Source: a virus
Virus record (IMG/VR): IMGVR_UViG_3300030012_001254
Coordinates: 1 to 25,483 of that record
Length of the DNA stretch: 25,483 nucleotides
Direction: 5' to 3' (one strand)
Made by a program: the position numbers and the translations under genes. Every line of letters starts with the position of its first letter. The stretch's first letter is position 1. The notes under the pieces were generated by a model. The model saw only the letters and a list, made by a program, of their open reading frames with translations. It made no database searches and had not been told where the DNA came from. Shown piece after piece: positions 8,801-15,897 of the stretch.

Positions 8801-11295
8801 ACAAAGTTGTTGGTCGCTAATGCTTTATTTAACATATAACTCTTATTAGATTCTTTAAATCCTGCAAGTGTAGTTCCCTGCGCTCTTGCTTTATCTACTA
8901 GTGTAAAACTAGTATCTGTCTTTCCTAATGATATTTCTCCTATATATCCCATCATGCCCGAAGCATGTTTAAGATAAACCTTGTCGCCTGTTGCTAAAGT
9001 TATACTGCCCGAAGCAGTTAATGTTTTACTATCAAATTCACAAGTAAAGTTTACTCCAACACTTACAAGTTTATTATACGGGCTTTGAGTTGAATAGATT
9101 ATATCTTGAGAAAACAAAGTATTCTTATTTATGATGGGAGATATTAGTTGCCTTATCTTACTTCTACCCGCTAACTTAACCTGCGTCAATCCATTTTCTT
9201 TGTAGTTATCTATTCTTTCAACAGTCCCATCTATCTTTTCTACTAAAATAGCATACTGACCATCCATGTAGTCTAACATAGTTCCTTGAGCATGATACTC
9301 ATGTTCATTACTAGTGTTACCATCCGAGTCATAATATGCTTTATTTGAAAAATCTAAAGTGATTAATTTTTTTTCTGCATCGGTAGAAGTCACACTAGCA
9401 TACAAAAAGGAAAACTCTTTTGATAATAATTTAACATACAAATCTGCTTCTCTATTATCTATTAATGGAAAATCAGTTAGAAGGGTTTTATCTCTTTTAT
9501 TATACGCTCTTCTTTCTAATGAACTGCCATTTGCTAAAGTTGGAACACTCCCTACTGTAAAGGATGATTCAGTTTCTAATCTATGATAGGTGTCAAATGT
9601 AATAGTTTGTGCAGTATTACTAAAACTCCCTAAAGCATCAACAACTAATATTCTACTACCTACTCTAACTTCATCCCCGATATTTAGATAACTACCTAAG
9701 TCGTGGTCTGTTCTTATGTTGTAAACTGTCCCTCCCGCATTTGAAACAATGCTAGCGTTAAATGTTTTAAATTCATTAAAGTCTCCCGTAAATAACTGTT
9801 GTCTAATTCTAAGAGGTTCATTGTCTCCCATCTTTGTAGTTATTATTCTAAATGGGTCTGCTATTTTCACTTCGGCCAAACTTCCTTTTGCTCCCATAGA
9901 CTCATACAAAAGTTGGTCTATGACATTGTAACTCAAGTTGGCCTTATCTTTGGAAAGATTATACGACAAGTATCTAATAGGGCCAGTATAATTTTGAGTT
10001 GCTAAATTTGTTACTTCATCATCGTCATCCCTTCTAGCATGACAGAAGCAACTATCTCTATCAAATGGTGTATAATCAGGTAAAGGAATACCACCTTCAT
10101 TGCCATTAACTGTATTCATAACGACGGGACTATCTAATTCCCTCAACCTATCTACTAACCTAGTCCTTAAGGAGAACCTACTATAATCAATAACCTCAAA
10201 ACCAAAGTCCTGCATAGTAGTAAAGAAACTAGTTGTTGTTAGAGTATCTGTTCCTGCCGAAAAGAAATCTAGTTCCGAATATAAAATATTATACTTTTTG
10301 TTGTGGTCAAGTTGATTTTTCTTATCTGTGTTTTCATCAAAGAAATAAAACAATGGTCTTGATAGACCCGCATTATGACCTATGCTATTTTTTATTCCAA
10401 GACCAACAGCCACTATAGTTTTATCAGTAGGAATAGGAGTAGAATACAATTTGAATTTAATTCCTTTGCTTACTTCATTCCCTAATTTCGGTTCAAATTC
10501 AAAAGAGTCTCCGACTACATCATCATTCAGTTTCTCTTTGACTCTAGCAAAATGATGCTTAGAACTATCATTAGAATGAATCATAGCGAATAGATGATGT
10601 GTGTCTAAATTTACGCTGTTAATATTTATTCCTGTCTGTGTTAAATCATCAAAACATTTTATGACATTACCGTTTGTGTTCTGCAAATTTTGATGTTCTA
10701 GCCCTAAAGTATATGTCGTATTAGTAGCAGTAGCACTCGCTTTTTCTGTTAAATGAAATGTATTGCTTGATGGTATGCTTTTGATTGTAGCAGTTATGCC
10801 CGTAAAACCTACTCCTGTTACGCTTTGACCAACATACAATGAGTTAGTATTTCCACTAGATAAAGTAACCTTTTCACTGCCTAATGTAACATTGCAGTTA
10901 GCAATTTGTGACCTACCTATGGGAGTTAATACAATACTTCCCGAACCCTCTTCAATTATTACAGCACCAAAATTATCTACAACCGAGCCACTACTAATCG
11001 GAGATAATGTGCTTGCACACAATAAAGGATTTGGGGGAACTTCATACGCTGATTTAGTAAAGGTTCTATCGGCAGTTGTAGAATTAGTAGCCGACTTGCT
11101 TAAGACAGCAGTTGTTGAACTTAGGCCAGTTATTATTGTTCCATCCGGTATTCCACTCCCTGTAACAACCATTCCAATAAATAGCCCACTAGTATTTGGC
11201 GATACAGTTAGATTAGCGTTACTATTAGTTGTGCTTGCTCTATCGAAGGTCAATGTGTCTTTAGATGGAGTAAAGGCCACTACTGTTGATGTCAT
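2818..11295 (-). CDS. Giant tail hub / tail tip protein
   Basis: This is a 2825-residue protein, one third of the window. The ATG start overlaps the upstream stop as ATGA and follows SD GAGGAGGT. The C-terminal 350 residues resemble tail hub proteins (gp27/gpD-like): about 2536-2615 a beta-rich segment, about 2626 IEVFGKFHKG, then ELTTQEDVDKRALQLL, and about 2694 LRVGDVVTVEIPQ followed by an EIQHNLTG strand. The N-terminal and central parts carry at least six diverged modules of about 65 residues with a VGMxVTGxGI core (near 21-80, 130-195, 1011-1085, 1100-1165, 1342-1428 and 1758-1828). Other parts (for example residues 1880-2200) I do not recognise. It probably plugs the tail end and contacts the host. 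Siphovirus tip proteins are usually 600-1500 residues, so this one is very long. Confidence 0.75.
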   Translation of the reverse strand: MTSTVVAFTPSKDTLTFDRASTTNSNANLTVSPNTSGLFIGMVVTGSGIPDGTIITGLSSTTAVLSKSATNSTTADRTFTKSAYEVPPNPLLCASTLSPISSGSVVDNFGAVIIEEGSGSIVLTPIGRSQIANCNVTLGSEKVTLSSGNTNSLYVGQSVTGVGFTGITATIKSIPSSNTFHLTEKASATATNTTYTLGLEHQNLQNTNGNVIKCFDDLTQTGININSVNLDTHHLFAMIHSNDSSKHHFARVKEKLNDDVVGDSFEFEPKLGNEVSKGIKFKLYSTPIPTDKTIVAVGLGIKNSIGHNAGLSRPLFYFFDENTDKKNQLDHNKKYNILYSELDFFSAGTDTLTTTSFFTTMQDFGFEVIDYSRFSLRTRLVDRLRELDSPVVMNTVNGNEGGIPLPDYTPFDRDSCFCHARRDDDDEVTNLATQNYTGPIRYLSYNLSKDKANLSYNVIDQLLYESMGAKGSLAEVKIADPFRIITTKMGDNEPLRIRQQLFTGDFNEFKTFNASIVSNAGGTVYNIRTDHDLGSYLNIGDEVRVGSRILVVDALGSFSNTAQTITFDTYHRLETESSFTVGSVPTLANGSSLERRAYNKRDKTLLTDFPLIDNREADLYVKLLSKEFSFLYASVTSTDAEKKLITLDFSNKAYYDSDGNTSNEHEYHAQGTMLDYMDGQYAILVEKIDGTVERIDNYKENGLTQVKLAGRSKIRQLISPIINKNTLFSQDIIYSTQSPYNKLVSVGVNFTCEFDSKTLTASGSITLATGDKVYLKHASGMMGYIGEISLGKTDTSFTLVDKARAQGTTLAGFKESNKSYMLNKALATNNFVDSTTSLSGASSKGLIFDSGVKITSTGEEGDILIGSSGSDNENATGYFLSDVANMKSDSHFQTILEDENGNSETFDTVNTLIDFEIVNTKSAGENKGTIVTIAPYNPLTLGRVDINYANTQDTDFTLVGKLTHNMTLARRFIEVDSDTALSSFNNIRGEKNLHGKPLFVNGKFLANILQVEKDINVTVNATTVANGDATLTVDTSKLSAGMVIDNTTHSNIPSSATITFVSSDSVEMSINANGVSASPTEFSLASNQCRIILDRAVGVHSFIRASVVAGSPVVKNVDTEKLFVGMRVIGTGLTVGTTYLIESINKEERSITLDNNAELTINVTTVFTAFFQSGMSIDRLEGHHNQDDVRETTKFTHELNLLNGGHLHGGKNIALLHPQVNQLNVNNITSVLDFKLEAEHPVMYQSGTRAHGLSTSARVDRLGSYQSQFGSSNYRLINLEKGNFNKSKQLLFDNSTMYEDQTSKIKYYASAYRYNAGQYVDGIRQDNIIGTDICQRNFIGEGRIETVSGNSVIDITVEAFISGSTNSFFHNVFKVGQKITGTGIPDNTFIGATVGDGASGDLVLQAKLVTLEGTAVNATASNTSITASFFSFDNKRILESRGFLPSIGDRFFEPTTLEQFHSNPFELTQFRQGGKPKIFYTPHAHTKLATYGPSSYPNLRPTNNNKVRHLNSHQYRDKFEQIDPKVARMFLFSNSDLLPYSSTRKDSLLNRTKDRNIVNYSLLTVGELNITNHSELKEGSKGITNTITALDDSYRQHNILSAFDNKEINKLRRFSIMRLTELVFDCFYNQFDPENIPESTKNIGSINLYPQHTITSLNMHVTNVSGKVLTVAANPTTTVQPEDIIVDRAGRFIGVVASTSSNSITLIDKPHRTIISGATNAVAHYQPTVPRQDGSAPNGAIMYICVIKHATTNQALEQVIACQTVNGSKTVTVLSASNMDKIHVGMTVTGNGVQTTFTDRVASIDFASNQFELLFNSNSSQNPTNLTFRNKQGTANISGYNTQNDFIQGDGDINPMQFVTMRGLASDGGGFPNNYVSAFTPQGQGTGTGAARGNNDSGYGGNSANFCDTSFSDRVGVNAMGGSVTNFAQDNSIILPMVLTSERFSYFSWLAEFSKFTGTTSLASLTNFSPFPMMSELANTLSTPQSTQSAFGITKHNASNFQNMIHKATVRKYQGFIPVFLDRWGITGGNGAKVDIGMAATKIGSARNLNIDGSIKQEIRYGLSTVTRTRDTEGNVFGDQIGFATKTLSTDKFNGGRLDSGTLTDFDTDKEYDDDADGVFGGFKPTLRIDVGFKTSCVFNTVTATAARLEDTNNQIHDDEEFTSLGGGSEVYLYVDSPNVPFFTRTHEISTFPTPDTVTMSNNATISGTADAIFSRNKVGTKKATNGTDVTVLAFTDYFLTTNAGSNNTSETHIRADNPLWLSHVDLTGCYLVSEEVKIDDGDGGVEDYETANKGGSRSIDNVLSHNASIDLGTPNHILYVISHEIDTTRRDRTHILTVSGNFPSEKSSALDPSRLKTFRIMQPNHTCFYDFSPKKIRLNQLSSQYTKKPKDNLTYTTINNFIYGDKLGSRNDEGNNEGVLSMYVAVDVDGQTSENNIVITNPVNMRNNIMTEGKLQMNFSDGDNNNFTTVDFTDADNEIGFEMTLENQKELLGIVSVSETMDVLVGTNDSINAKRAIIGSSVSIASDTDDLINELLEENDIDFTQTPTSYPFVVAPNFRGVDLFSAIKFLTIKKDKTLLEQGGSFTIKEDTEQDLSSRIFFNTVDNNTEIFSYSREKSEFDLFNEIEVFGKFHKGVRKELRSINKRGKKTLQVFENELTTQEDVDKRALQLLKLHNDESFGLKLNVGHKGVSQLRVGDVVTVEIPQEGITRREFIVLEIQHNLTGTMDLELGSYTKGLEDRFAELAIANNAVNNKIRENDFDDVAQKFDIVKSAKIKPLKFLIRKTEVPLGSFALNTNTQTLNTNAETLNIGVTTITTLVEEEF

Positions 11296-12425
11296 TCATC
11301 TACCTCCTCGAATCTAAAATAAAATAAAGTGTCATTTAAATTAGGAAGTAAGTTATTTATTAAAAACTTTTTTCTAACTGTTGTCACCATTGACATTTCA
11401 TGCATTTCTCCCATAAACTGTTTGTTGTGAGTAGTGCTACCTTTACCAGTAGAAAAACTTGGATTGTGATGATTGCCAATAAATGAGTCTTCTTGTGGCA
11501 TAACAAAATCATTTATCGTTAATGTATTTTTCTTTACTAATATTCCATTTAAGTATATTCTAACTTCTTTAGATATATCATTGTATGAGCATGCTATGTG
11601 AAATTGATTGTTTATGTAGCAAGCATCTTTGTAAGAATGGACATATATTTTAGTTGATGTAGATATTGTGCTAGAAGGTGCGTTTGCTAAATCGAAACTA
11701 ACACCTGTGTTTATTGAAGCAATAGTTCCTAAAGAGGTATAATTAAAACCATCTTTCAAGAAAACTTCTTGATTGACATGAAACTTACTAGTATCATCTA
11801 TATTTATTGTAACTCCACTACTAGAAGCATCTGTAGTTCCTGCATGTGAATGAGTCACTCTTCCATCTTCATTGAAGCCATCTATAACTAATGTATTCAA
11901 GGCATTTGTTGGTGGATAAGACCAACCAAAACCGGAGGTAGATTTGATTACAGGTAAGTTTGTTATGGTTGCTTGAGAATCTAAAACTACTTTTATTTTA
12001 TATTCTGCCGGTTGATTTTGATTGTGTGTGGTTGAGTTTACTAACGATATAGAAAACTTAGAGTTAGAAAAAAGCATCATCTCATGTGTCAATCTATCTG
12101 TAACATTTAGATAGCGTTCACTTCTAAAATTATCATTACCGCTAACACCGCTTTGAGTTTTAGTTACAGAAGGCATCACTTTTTGTGTTTCTGTTGTTGT
12201 CTCCACACCCACCGAATCTGTTGATGTAGACCACTGACCTGCTCCGTTTATGTCATAAGGTGTAACTATTGCTTCAAAAGTAAAACTTCCTGCATGAGAA
12301 AACAACCCATAATTTATATTATCAGTAGATGAATTAGTATTATCGCTATAATCTATCCTAACATGACCATTACACATGACAGGAAAGATTAGACCCCGTT
12401 GTTTTCCAATAAGCACATCATACAT
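11292..12425 (-). CDS. LamG/concanavalin-like lectin domain tail protein
   Basis: This is a 377-residue protein. ATG is preceded by SD GGTGAT. Two parts fit a concanavalin A-like (LamG) beta-sandwich: residues about 40-60 (GLFSHAGSFTFEAIVTPYD) and about 270-360, where the strand FHIACSYNDISKEVRIYLNG is followed by SFIGNHHNP and FMGEMHEMSMVTT. This is the usual order of the 'hva.tyd...riYvNG', 'iG' and 'G.i.evri' strands in the family. The domain binds sugars or surface ligands in many tail proteins. It lies between the distal-tail candidate and the hub, overlapping the hub start by four bases, so it is probably part of the tail tip and may bind host surface glycans. Confidence 0.7.
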   Translation of the reverse strand: MYDVLIGKQRGLIFPVMCNGHVRIDYSDNTNSSTDNINYGLFSHAGSFTFEAIVTPYDINGAGQWSTSTDSVGVETTTETQKVMPSVTKTQSGVSGNDNFRSERYLNVTDRLTHEMMLFSNSKFSISLVNSTTHNQNQPAEYKIKVVLDSQATITNLPVIKSTSGFGWSYPPTNALNTLVIDGFNEDGRVTHSHAGTTDASSSGVTINIDDTSKFHVNQEVFLKDGFNYTSLGTIASINTGVSFDLANAPSSTISTSTKIYVHSYKDACYINNQFHIACSYNDISKEVRIYLNGILVKKNTLTINDFVMPQEDSFIGNHHNPSFSTGKGSTTHNKQFMGEMHEMSMVTTVRKKFLINNLLPNLNDTLFYFRFEEVDE

Positions 12426-12433
12426 ATTATCAC

Positions 12434-13138
12434 CTATGGAACTATGATTGCTGTCTCAAACTCTAAATTAAATGTTAATTCAAACGCTTCTCCGCTAATG
12501 TCACATCCAAAATTTCTAATAAATCCTGTCATACCTGTATCTGTTTCAAAGTCGGGGAAAGAAGATATTTTAGCAGGAACTCCTAAATTATCTAAAGAGT
12601 TATTATCTCCTCTTGATGCAAAATTAAATGGAACATTTTGACCCGCATCCCTACTACTATTGTCAAAAACAGTTTGCGTCCATGTTCCTCCTCCGGCTTC
12701 ACAGTCTGTCTTATTTTTATGGTCACTTATACTACAAGTTCCTCTATAATTATAATCACTAGCAACAAAAGATGGTATCAAAACTACAAGTTCATTTACC
12801 GCTTGATTCTTAGCAAACCCTGTAGAATCAACACCGGATGCAATCATTTGTGCTATTTCGTGTGCCGTAAATTTTCTAAGAGTAGATGTTTTATTGACAA
12901 TTTTAGTAATGGTTTCATCCATTATTATACCCTGCAATGAAATACTTTTAGTTGCCATACCTAAATCTAATGCGGCTGTTATTGACTCACCTGTTGCTAC
13001 ACCGGATAAAGGAATAGGAAATGCAGGTATCGCCTTGCTGACACTTATACCTACACTATTTACTTTTAGAGGTATTACATTAGTAGTCAGTCCATCACCG
13101 TCTTTATGATTCTGTATTTTCAAATATACTGTAGTCAA
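12434..13138 (-). CDS. Putative distal tail protein
   Basis: This is a 234-residue protein. The start is TTG, with SD GAGGTGATGAT directly upstream that overlaps the tape measure stop; no better start exists nearby. The N-terminal half (residues about 25-110) has beta strands like those of distal-tail or baseplate ring proteins, with ATKSISLQGIIMDE resembling the strand that crosses a tail ring. Residues about 131-153 hold a small cysteine insert, CSISDHKNKTDCEAGGGTW, a disulfide-type mini-motif that I have seen in marine phage tail proteins. The protein directly follows the tape measure, the standard place for the distal tail (Dit) protein. The call is mainly from position and fold style. 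Confidence 0.5.
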   Translation of the reverse strand: MTTVYLKIQNHKDGDGLTTNVIPLKVNSVGISVSKAIPAFPIPLSGVATGESITAALDLGMATKSISLQGIIMDETITKIVNKTSTLRKFTAHEIAQMIASGVDSTGFAKNQAVNELVVLIPSFVASDYNYRGTCSISDHKNKTDCEAGGGTWTQTVFDNSSRDAGQNVPFNFASRGDNNSLDNLGVPAKISSFPDFETDTGMTGFIRNFGCDISGEAFELTFNLEFETAIIVP

Positions 13139-13142
13139 ATCA

Positions 13143-15143
13143 TCACCTCACGAATCCACTAGAAGAAAAACTTCTATTGATTTTATTTGTTATCATATTT
13201 CCAACTTGGTCTGCTATTCTCCTTAATTCAGCATCGGAAGTATCTTTAGCATTTATAGTAATGTTGATGTTTGTATCTCCCATTTTTACTGATTCAGCGT
13301 TACTGTGAACTCTACTTCCCGCAGGTAACTTAACTAATTCCGGCCCTTTTTCTCCAACCAGTTGTAAGCCGGAAGCAGAAACTATACCTCCATCTGCAAA
13401 AGCACCTTTTATGTTCCCTGTCATCAAAGTCTTTAGATTCCCCGTTTCATCTACGACCTTCTTTTGTTCGTCACTTAATCTATTATAGCCCGATATTGAC
13501 TTAGCCGCACCAACAGCCTTATCTTTTACTCCACCTAAGAATTTTGCTAATCCTTTGAATATCTTTACTTTGAAAACAAAGTCCTTAGCAAAATCTCTCA
13601 ATGTGCTAAGAATATCTGAAAAGAACTGACCACTCATAATGTAATCTAATAATTTAGCAACAAACTCTACAGGCTCTTTAATTATCTTAAGTAGCATATC
13701 ATTTATCTCTTTTTTATATCTACTATACAACGCTACTAAGAAAGCAGACACTAAGACAAATACTGCTATTGGTATAGAATAAGTAGCAATTAGTTGTAAT
13801 GCCATAGCGATTAGAGTTCTAGCCATCCAAACTCCTGCTACTAGCATACCTGCTTTGACTGCATATCCTATCACCGCTTCTCTAAAACTAGCATCATTGA
13901 CAAAGGCATCAAAGAAATCTATTATTAAACCGAAACCTTCCGTTAATGTAGTCCATGCTAATGCAAGTAGTAATTCTCCTCCTTCTAATAATAGGTCTTT
14001 AATCTTAGTCAGCATAGGTGGTATTAGTTCAAATGCTTTTTCATAATCTCCACTAATGAAAGCGTAGGCTATATTGAATAAATCCATTGCTACGCTAAAT
14101 ACTCCTATAAGGAACTCTTTTATTTCGGCTATCATCCCCATCTCTTCTAATACTTTGAATATTTCATATGCGGCTTTTACGAATAATAAGAACGCTATTG
14201 CACCAAATATAACAAATAATATCATCTTTTGTAAATTAGGCAATATTGACTTTTGCATCATACTGTTAAAATTCAATATTTTTTGTTGGAACTTCTTTCT
14301 ATTCTTCGCTAATTTAAACATACCAACTAAAGGAGCAACAGGTAAAGCAAGAGCCTTGAATTGTTTAGGGTCAAAGAAACTCTTTCTTAAATTTTCAAAG
14401 CCTTCTTTTTTACTGTCTTTGGCTAGTCCTTCTTGTTCTTCGGACATCTTTTGTTTTTCATCCCCGATAGCAAACTTTACCTCACGCTTAGTTTGTTTTT
14501 CATCCATGCCTAGCAGTTCTGCTCTTTTTCTAGCCTGTTTTTCTGCTAATACTAATCTGTCTTCATCAAAAGCATGAGCCTGTTTTGCCATTTTTATGAC
14601 TTCTTCTTCCTCTTTTCGCATTTGTTTGTGTTTTTCTGTAACACTATTGTAGGCTTTAGCCATAGCATAGGCTTCGTCACCTGTTGCTTTAAGTGCTATT
14701 TGAAATGCCGCAGTATCTTTTATTTGTTCTTTCAAAAGTTCGCTTTCTGCTTCAGTTTCTATACCTCTTTGGTAGTTTTCATATGCTACCATTGTGTCTT
14801 TCATTGCGGCATTCAAAGTTTCATATTGTTTTATATTTTGAACAATAGCATCATTCTGTTTATTTCTCTCATCGGTATTTTTCCTAGACGCTTCTGCAAA
14901 CTCGGACAAAACACCTAATGCTCCTCTTAAATAGTTTTGAACTTTCCACAAAGGAGTTCCTGAAACCAATCTGCTAAAAATAGTCCACTTTTTACCTGCA
15001 CCGTCTAAAGAATTAGCGGCATTGGTTATTTCTTTAAACAGACCCTTAAACTCAATACCGGAACTAAAGGAAACTCTTTCTAAACTTGCTAATGAATCCC
15101 CAAGACTTTCGATTTCTCTTTCTGTCTTTTCGAGGTCACTCAT
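13143..15143 (-). CDS. Tape measure protein
   Basis: This is a 666-residue protein that sets tail length during assembly. ATG at 15143 is preferred over GTG at 15152 because SD GGTGA lies six bases before it. Residues 1-270 are mostly charged helix, suited to coiled coil. From about 304 to 470 come several hydrophobic segments (for example FVIFGAIAFLLFVKAAYEIF). The C-terminus has the hallmark tape-measure ending: ADGGIVSASG, then VGEKGPELVKLPAGSRVH at about 594-612, then a NITINAKDTSDAELRRIADQV helix. Using the usual 0.15 nm per residue, the tail would be about 100 nm long. It is preceded by the chaperone pair, exactly as in lambda-like tails. Confidence 0.9.
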   Translation of the reverse strand: MSDLEKTEREIESLGDSLASLERVSFSSGIEFKGLFKEITNAANSLDGAGKKWTIFSRLVSGTPLWKVQNYLRGALGVLSEFAEASRKNTDERNKQNDAIVQNIKQYETLNAAMKDTMVAYENYQRGIETEAESELLKEQIKDTAAFQIALKATGDEAYAMAKAYNSVTEKHKQMRKEEEEVIKMAKQAHAFDEDRLVLAEKQARKRAELLGMDEKQTKREVKFAIGDEKQKMSEEQEGLAKDSKKEGFENLRKSFFDPKQFKALALPVAPLVGMFKLAKNRKKFQQKILNFNSMMQKSILPNLQKMILFVIFGAIAFLLFVKAAYEIFKVLEEMGMIAEIKEFLIGVFSVAMDLFNIAYAFISGDYEKAFELIPPMLTKIKDLLLEGGELLLALAWTTLTEGFGLIIDFFDAFVNDASFREAVIGYAVKAGMLVAGVWMARTLIAMALQLIATYSIPIAVFVLVSAFLVALYSRYKKEINDMLLKIIKEPVEFVAKLLDYIMSGQFFSDILSTLRDFAKDFVFKVKIFKGLAKFLGGVKDKAVGAAKSISGYNRLSDEQKKVVDETGNLKTLMTGNIKGAFADGGIVSASGLQLVGEKGPELVKLPAGSRVHSNAESVKMGDTNINITINAKDTSDAELRRIADQVGNMITNKINRSFSSSGFVR

Positions 15144-15148
15144 TAACT

Positions 15149-15355
15149 TCACCGTCTATTTTTTGCTTTTTCTAACTCTTCGCTCTTTATCGTTTCAATT
15201 ACACCGTGAACAGTTAATAAATCTTTTACCAAACTAACCGGCATTTTATACACCTCTAACGGACTTATGCCTAATGCGGAGGATAATGTATATACCATTA
15301 TTAGACTAATAGTTTTAATATCGGAAGGCTTACCTTTCAATGCCTTCCTAATCAT
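15149..15355 (-). CDS. Tail assembly chaperone, second frame (T-like domain)
   Basis: This is a 68-residue frame lying -1 relative to the gene before it. Its ATG overlaps that gene's stop (ATGA), so it could be translated alone by coupling. The frameshift signal just upstream suggests that its main product is the C-terminal part of a fusion protein. The sequence is helical (IKTISLIMVYTLSSALGISPLEVYKMP), like the C-terminal extensions of tail assembly chaperones, which bind the tape measure. It lies directly before the tape measure gene. Confidence 0.8.
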   Translation of the reverse strand: MIRKALKGKPSDIKTISLIMVYTLSSALGISPLEVYKMPVSLVKDLLTVHGVIETIKSEELEKAKNRR

Positions 15356-15717
15356 TCCTTTTTTTCTTCATCCTCCTGCATGAGCATCATAGGGTTTGGT
15401 AAAATTTCTTTAATTTGATTGCCAACATAAGGGCTTAGTTTTAGCATATCAATAGTTGAGAGGGATGGTTCGGTCTTAGAAATAAAATTATCCATCATGT
15501 AACGATACATGGCGTTTAAATCAATATCTAAGTTTTGCGTCTTAGTGTCAATTTTCATAACAGAATTCAACGCTTTTTCAGTTTCTAACCATGTGGGTTC
15601 TTTTACCCACACTTTTAGATATTCTTCTTGGTCGGGTGCTACTTTGATATAATGTAGCGTAGGCTCTTGTAGTGCAAATAAAGCACTCTTATCACTTATT
15701 ACTTTCTTTTCAGTCAT
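15149..15717 (-). CDS. Frameshift fusion of the tail assembly chaperone (GT-like)
   Basis: This is the predicted -1 frameshift product. Residues 1-120 come from the first frame and end EEKK at the heptamer. A glycine (GGA) follows, then the 68 residues of the second frame beginning MIRK, giving 189 residues in total. In lambda the G:GT ratio matters for tail assembly, with GT linking the chaperone to the tape measure and tube protein. The fusion is inferred from the signal and frame arrangement, not observed as protein. Confidence 0.78.
15323..15377 (-). promoter_or_regulatory. Programmed -1 ribosomal frameshift signal
   Basis: Three elements lie in order on the minus strand. An internal SD, AGGAGG, is at 15377-15372. 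Seven bases later comes the slippery heptamer A AAA AAG at 15364-15358, in the correct phase (GAA AAA AAG). Nine bases after that a perfect 7-bp hairpin, GGAAGGC/GCCTTCC with a 12-base loop, spans 15348-15323. The zero-frame stop TGA follows two codons after the heptamer. This is the architecture of the E. coli dnaX frameshift signal, used here at the place where lambda makes G and GT. Confidence 0.85.
15352..15717 (-). CDS. Tail assembly chaperone, first frame (G-like)
   Basis: This is a 121-residue protein. The start is taken as ATG at 15717, six bases after SD AAGGTGG; an in-frame TTG at 15741 lies upstream but has no SD. The sequence is acidic and helical, with EPTWLETEKALNSVMKID, NAMYRYMMDNFI and LSTIDMLKLSPYVGNQIKEI, the pattern of siphovirus tail assembly chaperones that coat the tape measure before tube polymerisation. 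It lies between the tube gene and the tape measure gene. The last codons contain the slippery heptamer, so a minority of ribosomes should continue into the next frame. Confidence 0.8.
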   Translation of the reverse strand: MTEKKVISDKSALFALQEPTLHYIKVAPDQEEYLKVWVKEPTWLETEKALNSVMKIDTKTQNLDIDLNAMYRYMMDNFISKTEPSLSTIDMLKLSPYVGNQIKEILPNPMMLMQEDEEKKE

Positions 15718-15733
15718 TTCATCCACCTTCAAA

Positions 15734-15760
15734 ACCAACAAACAAACAAACGGTGTTGGT
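15734..15760 (-). other. Hairpin in the gap before the chaperone gene
   Basis: A 7-bp inverted repeat (ACCAACA/TGTTGGT) encloses a 13-base loop containing GTTTGTTT repeats. It lies in the largest untranslated gap of the tail module, between the 41-residue gene and the chaperone start. On the coding strand it is followed by TTTTG. It could be a processing site or a weak terminator; function is unknown. Confidence 0.35.
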
Positions 15761-15771
15761 GGAATTTATAA

Positions 15772-15897
15772 TTACTCGGCCTTCGGAGTTTCTTTCTTCT
15801 CCTCCTTAGCCTTCGTAGTTGTCTTTTTTGCTTGACGCTTTGGCTTTTTAGCCTTCTCTAATTGCGTCAATTTAATCAAATCTGCTCTTGATACCAC
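15772..15897 (-). CDS. Small basic lysine-rich protein (41 residues)
   Basis: This short gene starts with GTG. SD GGGGTGAT lies directly upstream and overlaps the stop of the tube gene, which is why I accept it despite its size. The product begins VSRADLIKLTQLEKAKK and continues with a Lys/Ala/Glu/Thr-rich tail ending ETPKAE. About one third of its residues are lysine. It fills what would otherwise be a gap of 180 bases. Its style resembles the Lys/Pro tail of the gene at the right end of the window. It could bind nucleic acid or acidic protein, or be an accessory to the tube or chaperone. I do not recognise a family. Confidence 0.65.
   Translation of the reverse strand: MVSRADLIKLTQLEKAKKPKRQAKKTTTKAKEEKKETPKAE

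Noticed and set aside
2818-11295. Intein or fused separate genes inside the 2825-codon frame
   Set aside because: I saw no Cys/Ser...His-Asn intein boundary motifs and no internal stop or SD-start pair that would split it; base composition looks even.
14074-14577. Plus-strand frames of 100-167 codons, such as this one and those at 4841-5257 and 10892-11317
   Set aside because: They lie opposite well-supported minus-strand genes, lack SD sequences and have shadow-type compositions. They are by-products of the coding bias on the other strand.
15741-15760. GTTT short tandem repeat as a possible origin or recombination site
   Set aside because: There are only three to four units and no associated motif; the hairpin entry covers it.
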